A DNA stretch of 64,000 nt from Bacteroidaceae bacterium. GTDB lineage: Bacteria; Bacteroidota; Bacteroidia; Bacteroidales; Bacteroidaceae. The notes beneath the pieces were generated by a model. The model ran no database searches. It was not told where the DNA came from and worked only from the letters and a program-made list of their open reading frames with translations. Positions 24,281 through 33,548 of the stretch are shown here, piece after piece (position 1 is the first letter of the stretch; the number at the start of each line of letters is the position of its first letter). The stretch covers positions 248,001-312,000 of the forward strand of contig JAFRTL010000016.1 in NCBI GenBank assembly GCA_017427065.1, in the 5' to 3' direction. Both the position numbers and the translations under genes were made by a program.

Positions 24281-25884
24281 TGGAAAAGGAGATGAAAGAT
24301 AATAAGTATTTGTATTTCGGTTATCTGCTACTTATCGGGGTGGCGTTTTATGTGATGAATGTGTTCACTCCGCTGTTTTCGGATGATTGGCATTTTGCTT
24401 TCATTTTTAGGACAGATACTCGAATAAAGACGTTAGGAGATGTACTGTATAGCGAGTATCTTCATTACCTGAATTATACAGGACGTACCGTCCCACATTT
24501 TTTTGTTCAGCTATTTGACGGTATATTAGGGAAATCTGTTTTCAATGTATTTAATGCGGTTATTTTGGTATTGTTTCTCCACTTATTGTCTTCTACCTTT
24601 TCTGAGAACAAAAAGTCACGATATGTCTTCTTAAGCATCTTTGCTTTCTTTTTCTTCGTAGTAATTAAAGGATTTGGAGATGAATTTTTATGGATGAGCG
24701 GTGCTTGTAACTATTTATGGTGTATAACACTTCTATTCATGTTTCATCGACTGTTCTTCAAAGAGATAACGAACTCTTATTATTATCCTTTGTTGTTAAT
24801 ATTCGGCCTTTTGTCTGGCTGGACGAATGAATCGCTAGTACTTGGTATGGTTGTCGGGTATTTAGTCTATATTTGGGACAATAAAGGCAAAATTAGCCGA
24901 TCACAAGCATTCATGTTGATAGGTTTCTTCATCGGAGTATGTTTCTTGGCTCTATCACCTGCGGCATATCAACGTTTCTTGGATAATCAGAAGACTGCGT
25001 TTTCTTTATCAACTACTCTTTCTGCCTATTCTCAGGCTATCCTGTATCTGGTTAATCTTAGGATATTACCTTTTTTATTGCTGCTATCTATCGTACTATA
25101 CTCAATTAAAAAGGCAGAAACTGTTAGGATATTCAAAAAGAATAAATACTTAATTATATGCCTGATAATTACTCTTTTATTCATTGTCTTTACCAAAGAA
25201 AATTCTGATAGAGCGAGATTCGGGATAGAGTTTTTTGCTTTGCTATTGTTGGTGCGACTTTTGGCGATTATAAAGATTCCTCAAGGATTGCTTCACATAG
25301 TGAATGTCTGTGTACTACTAACTTGCTTCTTTTCTCTTCTTTTTATGCATGAGAATTATCAAGAGTATAAAAAAGTGGTTACTCAAATAGACGATGGGAA
25401 AGAACTGGTGCTGACAAACGAACCAGAGGTTCCTTCTTTTTTCCGTAGGTTCATAGTAAGTTATACTTCACCAGAGTATGATGAGGAGTATAGTGCTTTT
25501 AATAAATACAGTCCATACAATATACTTATAGCTCGGTATTTTGGAGCTAAGTCAGTTACTTTTTTTCCAGAGCGTTTATATAAGGAGATAAAAGTAAACC
25601 CTGATCAGTACAAAGATTTCAGTTCGTACCCTGATTTACCTTTTTATATAAAGAAGTACAATGGGAGAAGGGTACGTAGAGTTTCTATAGTGTTGGATAA
25701 AGTGGATATAGAGGACTTGCCCATCTATAAAAGAGTTTTTGTTAGTAATAAATCCCAATTCGCTGCCTCAAGAATGATGGTCAACGAATATGCAGTGGTG
25801 AATATCGATAATAATTCTTACTTGATTGTCAAGAAGGACAAGAGGTTTGATGAAAATAGAGTTAAAGAGATTATTGTGGAATAG
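24277..25884 (+). CDS. Polytopic membrane protein, DUF6056 family
   Basis: A 535-residue protein with about ten hydrophobic segments in the first 350 residues and a soluble C-terminal domain of about 180. The start contains TPLFSDDWHF, the first-loop acidic motif of GT-C-like and DUF6056 proteins, where a DD or DxD pair is thought to be catalytic. The ATGA overlap with gtrA fits the known pairing of GtrA with a GT-C glycosyltransferase that uses a polyprenyl-phosphate sugar to decorate a surface glycan. Donor and acceptor are unknown. The gene is AT-rich. Confidence 0.72.
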   Translation: MMEKEMKDNKYLYFGYLLLIGVAFYVMNVFTPLFSDDWHFAFIFRTDTRIKTLGDVLYSEYLHYLNYTGRTVPHFFVQLFDGILGKSVFNVFNAVILVLFLHLLSSTFSENKKSRYVFLSIFAFFFFVVIKGFGDEFLWMSGACNYLWCITLLFMFHRLFFKEITNSYYYPLLLIFGLLSGWTNESLVLGMVVGYLVYIWDNKGKISRSQAFMLIGFFIGVCFLALSPAAYQRFLDNQKTAFSLSTTLSAYSQAILYLVNLRILPFLLLLSIVLYSIKKAETVRIFKKNKYLIICLIITLLFIVFTKENSDRARFGIEFFALLLLVRLLAIIKIPQGLLHIVNVCVLLTCFFSLLFMHENYQEYKKVVTQIDDGKELVLTNEPEVPSFFRRFIVSYTSPEYDEEYSAFNKYSPYNILIARYFGAKSVTFFPERLYKEIKVNPDQYKDFSSYPDLPFYIKKYNGRRVRRVSIVLDKVDIEDLPIYKRVFVSNKSQFAASRMMVNEYAVVNIDNNSYLIVKKDKRFDENRVKEIIVE

Positions 25885-25888
25885 GTAA

Positions 25889-25923
25889 ACATTGAAAATT
25901 GAACATTGAGCATTGAACATTAA
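25889..25923. repeat. ATTGAAC heptamer array before the DUF4369 gene
   Basis: Four to five units in one orientation only; the last holds the TTG apparent start codon of the next gene. Confidence 0.8.
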
Positions 25924-26581
25924 GAAATTATTATATGGCCTTTTGTTTGCCTTGTTGTTTGCTGTTACGGCAAGGGCACAGGTAAACTATAGTATCAGTG
26001 GGACGGCTCCTGCGGAGGTGGTTTATGTCATTCTATCCGACATAGCGACTCAGCAGCAACTAGATTCTTGTTTTGTGAGTAAAGGATCTTTTCATTTTGA
26101 AGGGACACTCCCAGAGCATACATTCGTCAATCTTACGGACAATCGACATGAGTTCGATGCTTCCTTGATTATAGATGAAACACCTATGGTGGTTGACCTT
26201 GGGACCAATGTGGTCAAAGGTTCTGAACTGAACGAGAAATTCTGTGATTATTACCGACAATTGATGCGCCTGCAGGTCAATGTCATCAGTGATTATCACC
26301 GTCGTGAGGCACTGATGGCAGACACTACGCAGATTGCAGAAAGGCAGAAGATAGAACGGAGCATTCAGCTCCAATTAGAGAATATCACTGCCGTGGAGAA
26401 GGGGATAGTAGATTCCAACATGGGGAATGTCATCTCTGCCTACTTCCTTCGTGACCTCTCTGCAGATCTGACTCTGAATGAACTTAGAGGTTACCTGAAT
26501 GAGTATTATCCCTACCGAAATAATCCCATTCTTTATCCAGCGTTACAACGGATGAGAGAGCTGGAAATGATTGAACATTGA
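25913..26581 (+). CDS. DUF4369 domain exported protein
   Basis: A 222-residue protein with a signal peptide (hydrophobic to about residue 19, ARA-Q site) and a DUF4369 beta-sandwich (YSISGTAPAEVVYVIL, then KGSFHFEGTL). DUF4369 is usually the N-terminal part of thiol-disulfide oxidoreductases; the thioredoxin domain with CxxC is absent here. The C-terminal half is helical. Start is a TTG at 25913 inside an ATTGAAC unit, as no ATG precedes the signal peptide. The end MIEH is also read from heptamers. Role unknown. Confidence 0.75.
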   Translation: MNIKKLLYGLLFALLFAVTARAQVNYSISGTAPAEVVYVILSDIATQQQLDSCFVSKGSFHFEGTLPEHTFVNLTDNRHEFDASLIIDETPMVVDLGTNVVKGSELNEKFCDYYRQLMRLQVNVISDYHRREALMADTTQIAERQKIERSIQLQLENITAVEKGIVDSNMGNVISAYFLRDLSADLTLNELRGYLNEYYPYRNNPILYPALQRMRELEMIEH

Positions 26582-26678
26582 ACATTGAGCATTGAACATT
26601 ATAGCTGGTGCTATGAATACTTCAATAAAGAATCATGCCGCATGGTAATGCTCAATGCTCAATGTTCAATGTTCAATA
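26571..26678. repeat. Heptamer hairpin between convergent genes
   Basis: ATTGAAC/ATTGAGC units (26572-26603) run into the stop of the DUF4369 gene; GCTCAAT/GTTCAAT units (26648-26678) lie at the 3' end of the opposing hydrolase gene. The core differs from the CCATCCGGATGG type. Confidence 0.82.
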
Positions 26679-26682
26679 ATCC

Positions 26683-27528
26683 TCATTTCACTTGCCTAGT
26701 GATAAACTCTACCGCAATATCCGTGGCACGTTCCAGATCCTTATTGAAGCCATGGTCCTCACCGGGGAGGATGTAGAGCTCGGCATTGGGGGACTGGTCG
26801 GAGTAGCGGATACCGTAGGTGTATGGAACGGTACGGTCTCCAGTGCCATGGATTACGCAGAGAGCACCCTTGAAGTTGGCAGCGGTCTCATAGATTGGTA
26901 GGGAGAATGCGGTGCGGATGTACTCGGCACCTAATTTGGCACGACCACCGAACATCTCGATATACTCACCTTCCAGATTCAGAGGATCATATTGCGCCCC
27001 CATTGTACTACCACGGATGGCATCATCGCGCAGCACGGCTGCAGGAGCCATCAGTACTGCACACTTGACCTCTGCACCAAGTTTACCAGCGACCATACTG
27101 GCTACCACGCCACCTTGGGAGTGCCCTAACACACTGACAGTGCTCACATAACGCAAGTCGCGTACATACTCATACACCTTCAGGGCATCTTCAATCTCAA
27201 TAGGCACGGTATGCTGCCAGAACTCACCCTCGCTTTCACCATGTCCGAAGAAGTCGAAACGGATGGTAGCGATGCCTTGGGCTTCGAGCTTATCGGCAAT
27301 CTTATCGAACATGGATGGACGCTGAGCGTTGCCTCCCTTGTTGCCTCCAAAGCCATGCATCATAATCACCATAGGTACTTTCTGAGTAGCAGCAATCGCT
27401 GGTTTCTGAATGATGGCAGCCAACTTGCCTTTACTGCCGTCGATAGTTAAAGTCTGGGTTTCTGCCTTGGCAGAAATGCTTGCCAGCAACATCGTAGCTG
27501 ACAGAGCGAAAACGCTTAATACTTTCAT
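26683..27528 (-). CDS. Secreted alpha/beta hydrolase (esterase-like)
   Basis: A 281-residue hydrolase with a signal peptide (to about residue 22, AKA-E). MMHGFGGNKGG near 55-66 is the oxyanion region, GHSQGG near 138-143 the nucleophile elbow with Ser, HGTGDRTVP near 224 and GEDHGF near 255 give the Asp and His. The build resembles cinnamoyl/feruloyl esterases and related acyl esterases. It follows the GH2-malectin gene on the same strand after a 128-base repeat element, so both may act on the same plant or host glycan. Confidence 0.85.
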   Translation of the reverse strand: MKVLSVFALSATMLLASISAKAETQTLTIDGSKGKLAAIIQKPAIAATQKVPMVIMMHGFGGNKGGNAQRPSMFDKIADKLEAQGIATIRFDFFGHGESEGEFWQHTVPIEIEDALKVYEYVRDLRYVSTVSVLGHSQGGVVASMVAGKLGAEVKCAVLMAPAAVLRDDAIRGSTMGAQYDPLNLEGEYIEMFGGRAKLGAEYIRTAFSLPIYETAANFKGALCVIHGTGDRTVPYTYGIRYSDQSPNAELYILPGEDHGFNKDLERATDIAVEFITRQVK

Positions 27529-27545
27529 TCTTTTAGTTTTTTATT

Positions 27546-27654
27546 AATTGAGGATTGAGAATTGAGGATTGAAAATTCACAATTGACAATTCACAATTCA
27601 CAATTATCATCCGGATGGTTAATCCTCAATTCTCAATTCTCAATTTTCAATTAT
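27546..27654. repeat. Heptamer hairpin element with CATCCGGATGG core
   Basis: ATTGAGG/ATTGAGA units with ATTCACA variants (27546-27605), TCATCCGGATGG at 27607-27618, then CCTCAAT/TCTCAAT/TTTCAAT units (27622-27652). Read on the - strand, the ATTGA-type arm follows the GH2 stop, the same polarity as in + strand gaps. Confidence 0.83.
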
Positions 27655-27656
27655 TA

Positions 27657-30281
27657 TCAATGTTTATAAATTTTAATACCACTGAGGTAAGCTTCGCCAT
27701 GGAGGGTGTCAAAGCAAACTTCGACGTGGTCGGTTTCATTCTTCACGATGTACTTGCGAACCATGGCTGTGCTGGCACCACTCTGCGCAGAAGGGGAGAG
27801 GGTGTCGAACGTTTGGCCGTTGATGGTCACGCTGAAGGTGGTAGGGGTATTGCCTGCGCCACTATCTGCTCCCAACAGGTAAGCGGAAGCACGTCCACCA
27901 CCACCGAACTCAGCGAAGTGGAGTTCTACCTCATAGGTGCCCTTTGGAACGTCAAAGCGATAACCCTCGATACCTGAGCGCTGTGACTGATAGAGCGGTC
28001 CATCGTGTGTTGCATTGATCTCACCCGTGGAGGTCTTCTCCGTGCCACCTAAGTAGCCCCAACTACTCTCGGTATAAGGTTGGTCGGGTACCCAAGTGAA
28101 TCCACTCACGTCGCTGGTGAAGAAGCAGTTGCTACCTACATTGACACCCAATTCTAGACCATCGACATTCTGTGCGGTGATCTTCGCAGGAACAGCGGTG
28201 AACTGGATACGCAGGGCGTCTTCTACCTGACGACCTTGCCAGGTGCCACGAGCGATGAGCAGTGGTTCACCTGTTTGGAACGGTACCTGGAAGATAGCAA
28301 TATGGTCTTCTGCACGCTGGGTGCCCAGTGACTTGCCGTCCATGAACAGTTCCACGGAAGGCAGGTTGGTATAGATCTTCACGGGTTGTGTCATCGCCTG
28401 ATTGCCCTGCTGGATGCCTGCACGGATGTTCCAGTCGCGACTGGCGATGTGGAGCACAGGGATATCGTTGCGCCAATAAGCCTGGAAATAGTAATAGACA
28501 TCCTTCGGCGTACGGTTGTTGTAGGTGATACCCTTGTTGTTGATGCGTGGGGTAGATTCTGCACGTGAAGCTGAAGAGAAGTCGATAAAGTTCCAGTAAG
28601 TACCACCCATGATATAAGGTGCCTTCTCAATGGCAGGTACATAGTGCTCGATATAGAGCTGTTGGTATTCACTGCTGAAGTCGAAACGGATAGGAGCGAG
28701 GGAGTGCAGACGCTTGTCGGAACCAGCTCCATACTCACTGACAATCATTGGGTGGGTAGGATGGTCACGGTGCTGATCGGACATCCACGTATCGAAGTCA
28801 TCAAAGGACTCGCCGTACCAACCGTTGTAGATGTTCCAGCCCACCACGTCGGTAATCTCGCTGATACCTATCTGATTATAAGCATCGGTACCATTGAAGG
28901 CCATGGTGCTCAGGCGGGTAGGATCCTCAGTATCGACAATCTCTTCCATGCTCTTGGCCAAAGCGATGATGCGGTCGTGGTTAGCCTTCTTCTCTGCTTC
29001 GGACCCACGGGAATAGCCGTCGAGCAGCAGGATTTCGTTCATATAGCCCCACAGGATGACGCTGGGGTGGTTGTAGTGCTGGCGAATCATCTCGCGCAGG
29101 TTGTTCTCTGCATATTCATTGTGATGAGGCAGATCGGGCACGGAGTTCACCGTAGGCACTTCTTCCCATACCAAGATACCTAATTTGTCGCACATCTCCA
29201 GGATAGCCTCGTCTTGTGGGTAGTGGCTGATGCGGATGAAGTTGGTTCCCATCGCCTTCATTAGCAGCATGTCGCGACGGTGCATCTCATCGCTAAGCGC
29301 TGAGCCAACAGGATATTGGTCTTGATGGCGGCACATGCCACGCAGTTTGTAAGCCTTGCCGTTGAGGAAGAAGCCTTTGTCAGCATCGAAGCTGAACCAA
29401 CGGAAAGCCGTATTGATGGTGCGCTCGTCGAGCACACGGCCCGACTTGCGGTCTTTAACGGTGGTCTTCATTGTGTAGAGGTTGGGTGTCTCGGGGGTCC
29501 AGAGCTGTGGGTTGAGCACAGGCTTGGTCAGTGCCTGGAACTGGAAGTCCTCACCAGCCTTCACCTGGATGCGCTGCGTAAGACTTTGTACCAATGCGCC
29601 TGCTGGATTGTAGAGGGCATACTCCAACTCAAGGTTCTGCTTGGCAGCTGTCTCGTTCTTCAGCGTACCACGGATACTTACGGTAGCTTGGGCCTCGGAA
29701 ACCTGGGGGGTGCTGACGAAGACACCGTCGGAAGCCATGTTGGTCAGGTCAAAGTGTATTGGATCTGACGCCATGAGCCACACGTCACGGTTGATACCAC
29801 CGAAGAAGGTAAAGTCGGCTGAGTTAGGAATGATTTCCGGACGGTTGTTGTCCACCTTCACTGCCAGTATGTTATCGCCTGAGGCATTGAGGTAGTCGGT
29901 GATGTCATAGCAGAATGCCGTATAGCCGCCCTGATGCTCGGAGAGTTCACGACCGTTGATGTAAGGGGTAGCTGCCTTGCCAGCGCTTTCGAAGTAGAGG
30001 TAGATGCGCTTGCCCTGCCAACGCTGAGGAACCTGCAGCACCTTGCGGTACCATCCGATGCCTTGGTGATAGTTGCGCACAGTGTACGCGTCGATATTCC
30101 AGGTGTGAGGGAGGTTGATGTGGTCCCAATCGGTATCTTGGAAACCCACTGTAACGGCAGCAGCGACATCGCCTAAGTGGAAACGCCAGCTGTCATTGAT
30201 ACTCATTTTCTCTGTCTGTGCCTGCACCATGGTGGCCACGAGCAGGGCAACGATTGCTGAAATTAGTCTGATGCTTTTCAT
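27657..30281 (-). CDS. Family GH2 glycoside hydrolase with C-terminal malectin domain
   Basis: An exported 874-residue enzyme (signal peptide ends near residue 21, VQA-Q). The order is sugar-binding domain (about 25-190), immunoglobulin-like domain (200-300), TIM barrel (305-610), a further Ig-like part and a malectin domain (about 725-872, with VNVGSN and VELHFAEFG). The acid/base is E416 in WGYMNE and the nucleophile is E516 in SEYGAG. Beta-galactosidase is the most common activity of this architecture, but beta-mannosidase or exo-acting variants are not excluded. It is transcribed away from a GH92 gene with a shared promoter region. Confidence 0.88.
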   Translation of the reverse strand: MKSIRLISAIVALLVATMVQAQTEKMSINDSWRFHLGDVAAAVTVGFQDTDWDHINLPHTWNIDAYTVRNYHQGIGWYRKVLQVPQRWQGKRIYLYFESAGKAATPYINGRELSEHQGGYTAFCYDITDYLNASGDNILAVKVDNNRPEIIPNSADFTFFGGINRDVWLMASDPIHFDLTNMASDGVFVSTPQVSEAQATVSIRGTLKNETAAKQNLELEYALYNPAGALVQSLTQRIQVKAGEDFQFQALTKPVLNPQLWTPETPNLYTMKTTVKDRKSGRVLDERTINTAFRWFSFDADKGFFLNGKAYKLRGMCRHQDQYPVGSALSDEMHRRDMLLMKAMGTNFIRISHYPQDEAILEMCDKLGILVWEEVPTVNSVPDLPHHNEYAENNLREMIRQHYNHPSVILWGYMNEILLLDGYSRGSEAEKKANHDRIIALAKSMEEIVDTEDPTRLSTMAFNGTDAYNQIGISEITDVVGWNIYNGWYGESFDDFDTWMSDQHRDHPTHPMIVSEYGAGSDKRLHSLAPIRFDFSSEYQQLYIEHYVPAIEKAPYIMGGTYWNFIDFSSASRAESTPRINNKGITYNNRTPKDVYYYFQAYWRNDIPVLHIASRDWNIRAGIQQGNQAMTQPVKIYTNLPSVELFMDGKSLGTQRAEDHIAIFQVPFQTGEPLLIARGTWQGRQVEDALRIQFTAVPAKITAQNVDGLELGVNVGSNCFFTSDVSGFTWVPDQPYTESSWGYLGGTEKTSTGEINATHDGPLYQSQRSGIEGYRFDVPKGTYEVELHFAEFGGGGRASAYLLGADSGAGNTPTTFSVTINGQTFDTLSPSAQSGASTAMVRKYIVKNETDHVEVCFDTLHGEAYLSGIKIYKH

Positions 30282-30301
30282 TGTTTGACATTTATTTTAA
30301 G

Positions 30302-30333
30302 CAAAGGTAAATAAATAATGTGAGACGACCAAA
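30302..30333 (-). promoter_or_regulatory. Promoter of the GH2-malectin gene
   Basis: On the - strand TTTG (30330-30333), 20 bases, TACCTTTG (30302-30309), 21 bases before the ATG. Both boxes match the Bacteroidetes consensus. Confidence 0.72.
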
Positions 30334-30346
30334 TATTGTCTCTTTA

Positions 30347-30377
30347 TTGGTGGATTGGGAATTTATTTCTACTTTTG
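30347..30377 (+). promoter_or_regulatory. Promoter of the GH92 gene
   Basis: TTGG at 30347-30350, 19 bases, TACTTTTG at 30370-30377; the chosen ATG is 17 bases downstream. It lies back to back with the GH2 promoter, 13 bases apart. Confidence 0.7.
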
Positions 30378-30393
30378 TAATAAAATATATGTT

Positions 30394-32598
30394 ATGAAAA
30401 CATTTAAACGGGCTTTATTTGCGCTCCTTTCCGTAGGTCTGATGGCCTGCGGAACAGATCCTGTTTCGGAGAGATATACCGACTATGTGGACCCGATGAT
30501 CGGAACTGGGGGACACGGTCATGTGTTTGTAGGTGCGAACGTTCCCTTTGGATTTGTGCAGCTGGGACCAACTAGCATCCCGCAGGAGTGGGACTGGTGT
30601 AGCGGTTATCACGAGAGTGACCGCACGGTGATCGGTTATTCGCATACCCATTTGAGTGGAACGGGTATTGGTGACCTGTTTGATGTGACGGTAATGCCAG
30701 TGACAGGACAAGTGACCTATGCGCGTGGTACGGAAGAAGATGCTACCAGTGGACTTTGGAGTTACAGCGATCGTAGCAGGGAAGTGGTGCGACCAGGATA
30801 CTACAAAGGGTATCTGGAGCGCTACGGGGTGCAAGCGGAGCTAACTGCCACAAAGCGTGTAGGATTGCATCGCTATACGTTCGATAGAACAGAAGATGCA
30901 GCCATCGTAATCGACTTGGAGAACGGTGGGTGCTGGGACAGTGCTACGGAAGGGTATATCCGCCAAATTAACGACTCAACGTTGGAAGGATATCGTTACT
31001 CCAAAGGTTGGGCGGACAACCAGAAAATCTATTTCTATGCGGAGTTTGAAAAGCCCATTAAGTCCTTGCGTCTGATTGCTGACGGACTGGAACTTAGGGG
31101 AAGAGAAATGAAGGCACGTGCGCTGTATGCTCGTGCGGAGGTAGATGCTTCAGAACCTATATTGATGAAGGTGGCTTTATCGCCCACCAGCATGGAGGCA
31201 GCCAAGAAGAATATGGAGGCAGAACTGCAAGGGTGGGATTTTGAAGCGGTTTGCAAGGAGGCTGACAATGCCTGGAATGCAGAGTTGAGTAAGGTACAGA
31301 TTACAACTGCTGACGAGCATGCCCGTACAACGTTCTATACGGCCCTCTACCATACGATGATTGCTCCAAGTGAGTTCTGTGATGTGGATGGGAGTTACTA
31401 TGGAGCCGACAATGAGGTGCATTCAGGATCCTCTCTCACATATACGACGTTCAGTCTTTGGGATACTTACCGTGCTGCCCATCCATTGCTTACTATTCTA
31501 CAACCGGAACGGGTGCCTGATATGGTGAATACGATGCTACGTATTTTTAAGGAACAGGGGAAGTTGCCTGTGTGGCACCTGATGGGGTGTGAGACCAACT
31601 GTATGGTAGGTTATCCTGGCATTCCTGTGGTGGCGGATGCGGTCTTGAAGGGACTTCCTGGGATAGATCCTGAAGAGGCGTATGAAGCCATGAAGCAGAC
31701 GGCCATGTTGGAGGAACGTGGCAATGCTGCCCGTATGCAGTTTGGATATATCCCTTGGGAAACGATGAAGGAATCGGTGGCCTATGAATTGGAATACGAC
31801 TTAGCCGATTGGGCATTGGCTCAGGTGGCTCAAAAATTAGGAAAGACTGCAGATTATGAGTATTTCTTGAAGCGCAGCAAACAGTATCAAAATATCTTTG
31901 ATCCCGTGACCCGCTTTATGCGTGGCAAGGGAAAGGATGGATCGTTCCATGAACCTTTCGACCCCTTCGGCTCCTCTCATGAGAACGATGACTATACCGA
32001 GGGAACCGCTTGGCAATACACGTGGTTGGTGCCTCATGATGTGGAAGGACTGGTAGATTTGTTGGGTGGTAAGGAACCATTTATCCAGAAACTGGATTCC
32101 CTCTTCATCGTAGAAGGGGATATGGGCGAAGAAGCTTCGCCTGACATCAGCGGACTTATCGGACAGTATGCCCATGGTAACGAACCGAGTCATCATGTGG
32201 TGTATATGTATAATAAGGTGGGACAACCTTGGAAGACTGCGGAGAAAGTTCGTCAGATTCTGAAGGAGATGTATTCTGACCAACCAGATGGGTTGTCAGG
32301 CAACGAGGATGTGGGACAGATGTCGGCATGGTACATCCTCTCATCCATGGGCTTCTATCAGATGGAGCCAGCAGGCGGTCGTTACTACTTCGGTTCTCCA
32401 CTGTTTGATGAAGTGAAGATAGAACTGCCTGAGGGTACTTTCACAGTAAAAACCCTCAACAATAGTGCTACGAACATCTATATTCAGTCGATTCGTCTGA
32501 ACGGGGAACCTTATGATTTGCCTTATATTACCTATGCAGATATCATGCATGGAGGGGAGCTGGAAATAGAAATGGGAAGTACCCCCGTTGATTTTTGA
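30394..32598 (+). CDS. Family GH92 alpha-mannosidase, lipoprotein
   Basis: A 734-residue exo-alpha-mannosidase of the calcium-dependent inverting family GH92, which trims host or yeast mannan. The signal peptide ends in a lipobox (LMAC-G), so it is probably anchored in a membrane. Family motifs: DPMIGTGGHGH near 30-40, CETNCMVGYPG near 405, HENDDYTEGTAWQYTW near 530-545 and GNEDVGQMSAWYILSSMGFY near 635-655. I use the ATG at 30394, directly before the signal peptide and downstream of the promoter; an in-frame ATG-like start at 30355 lies upstream of the transcription start. Confidence 0.93.
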   Translation: MKTFKRALFALLSVGLMACGTDPVSERYTDYVDPMIGTGGHGHVFVGANVPFGFVQLGPTSIPQEWDWCSGYHESDRTVIGYSHTHLSGTGIGDLFDVTVMPVTGQVTYARGTEEDATSGLWSYSDRSREVVRPGYYKGYLERYGVQAELTATKRVGLHRYTFDRTEDAAIVIDLENGGCWDSATEGYIRQINDSTLEGYRYSKGWADNQKIYFYAEFEKPIKSLRLIADGLELRGREMKARALYARAEVDASEPILMKVALSPTSMEAAKKNMEAELQGWDFEAVCKEADNAWNAELSKVQITTADEHARTTFYTALYHTMIAPSEFCDVDGSYYGADNEVHSGSSLTYTTFSLWDTYRAAHPLLTILQPERVPDMVNTMLRIFKEQGKLPVWHLMGCETNCMVGYPGIPVVADAVLKGLPGIDPEEAYEAMKQTAMLEERGNAARMQFGYIPWETMKESVAYELEYDLADWALAQVAQKLGKTADYEYFLKRSKQYQNIFDPVTRFMRGKGKDGSFHEPFDPFGSSHENDDYTEGTAWQYTWLVPHDVEGLVDLLGGKEPFIQKLDSLFIVEGDMGEEASPDISGLIGQYAHGNEPSHHVVYMYNKVGQPWKTAEKVRQILKEMYSDQPDGLSGNEDVGQMSAWYILSSMGFYQMEPAGGRYYFGSPLFDEVKIELPEGTFTVKTLNNSATNIYIQSIRLNGEPYDLPYITYADIMHGGELEIEMGSTPVDF

Positions 32599-32607
32599 GG
32601 AGGATTA

Positions 32608-32639
32608 TTTGCGAATTGTTTAGGTTTGCATTATTTTTG
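32608..32639 (+). promoter_or_regulatory. Promoter of the zinc metallopeptidase gene
   Basis: TTTG at 32608-32611, 20 bases, TATTTTTG at 32632-32639; the ATG is 43 bases downstream. Confidence 0.65.
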
Positions 32640-32682
32640 CTGCAAGTATTTGAAAATAGTAACTTAATAAACGTTAGATAAC

Positions 32683-33546
32683 ATGAGACTTGATGGAAGA
32701 AGAGAAAGCTCCAACGTGGATGACCGCAGAAGTCTGAGCGGTGGTGCGAAGGCTGGTTTGGGTATCGGTGGCTTGGTGATCGTGGCACTGATTACTTGGT
32801 TTATGGGTGGTAATCCACTCAGTGTATTGTCGAATGCCGATTTAGGCTCTATGATTACGACAGGTGATGGTACGCAACGTGAGATGACAGCTGAGGAGGA
32901 AGAACTGGCGAAGTTCTCCCGCCAGATTCTGGCAAGTACCGAGGATGTGTGGACCCGAGTGTTCAAGCAGTATGGAAAGACCTATCAGGCACCTACGATG
33001 GTGCTCTTCACCAATGCGGTAAAGTCGGGATGTGGTCAGGCCACTGCCTCTGTGGGTCCGTTCTATTGTTCTGCTGACCAGTGTCTGTATATCGACCTTT
33101 CTTTCTTCAGCTCCATGAAGCGCCAGTTGGGTGCTGATGGTGATTTCGCCTATGCCTATGTGATTGCCCATGAGGTGGGTCACCATGTGCAGTATCTGTT
33201 GGGTACACTCGACAGCGCCCACAACCAGATGGCCCGAATGTCTGAGGCACAGAGCAACAGAGTCAGCGTACGCATCGAGTTGCAGGCCGACTATTATGCT
33301 GGTGTTTGGGGGTATTATGAGAATCGCTTGTTCAATTCTCTGGAGCAGGGTGATTTAGAAGAGGCTATCAACTGCTCATTGGTGATCGGTGACGACTATC
33401 TGCAAAAGAAAGCACAGGGTTACACCGTGCCTGAAAGCTTTAACCATGGTACCTCAGAGCAGCGCAGACGTTGGTTGACTAAGGGTCTCACGACAGGTGA
33501 TATGACTCAAGCCAATACGTTCGAACTGAGCGACAGTCAGCTGTAA
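32683..33546 (+). CDS. Neutral zinc metallopeptidase, YpfJ family
   Basis: A 287-residue membrane-anchored peptidase. One membrane helix lies at about 23-42, followed by the peptidase domain; HEVGHH at 163-168 supplies the zinc-binding histidines and the catalytic Glu, and a second acidic ligand is expected in ELQADYYAG about 45 residues later. The CGQATASVGPFYCSADQCLYIDLSFF segment is diagnostic for this family. Single gene with its own promoter and a hairpin terminator; role unknown. Confidence 0.9.
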   Translation: MRLDGRRESSNVDDRRSLSGGAKAGLGIGGLVIVALITWFMGGNPLSVLSNADLGSMITTGDGTQREMTAEEEELAKFSRQILASTEDVWTRVFKQYGKTYQAPTMVLFTNAVKSGCGQATASVGPFYCSADQCLYIDLSFFSSMKRQLGADGDFAYAYVIAHEVGHHVQYLLGTLDSAHNQMARMSEAQSNRVSVRIELQADYYAGVWGYYENRLFNSLEQGDLEEAINCSLVIGDDYLQKKAQGYTVPESFNHGTSEQRRRWLTKGLTTGDMTQANTFELSDSQL

Positions 33547-33548
33547 TT

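Noticed and set aside
26585-26776. 63-codon + strand frame after the DUF4369 gene
   Set aside because: Most of it is read from heptamer repeats and then antisense to the hydrolase gene; no protein-like features.
11696-27654. CRISPR array as an explanation of the short repeats
   Set aside because: Units are 7 bases in direct tandem without spacers, and no cas genes are present.
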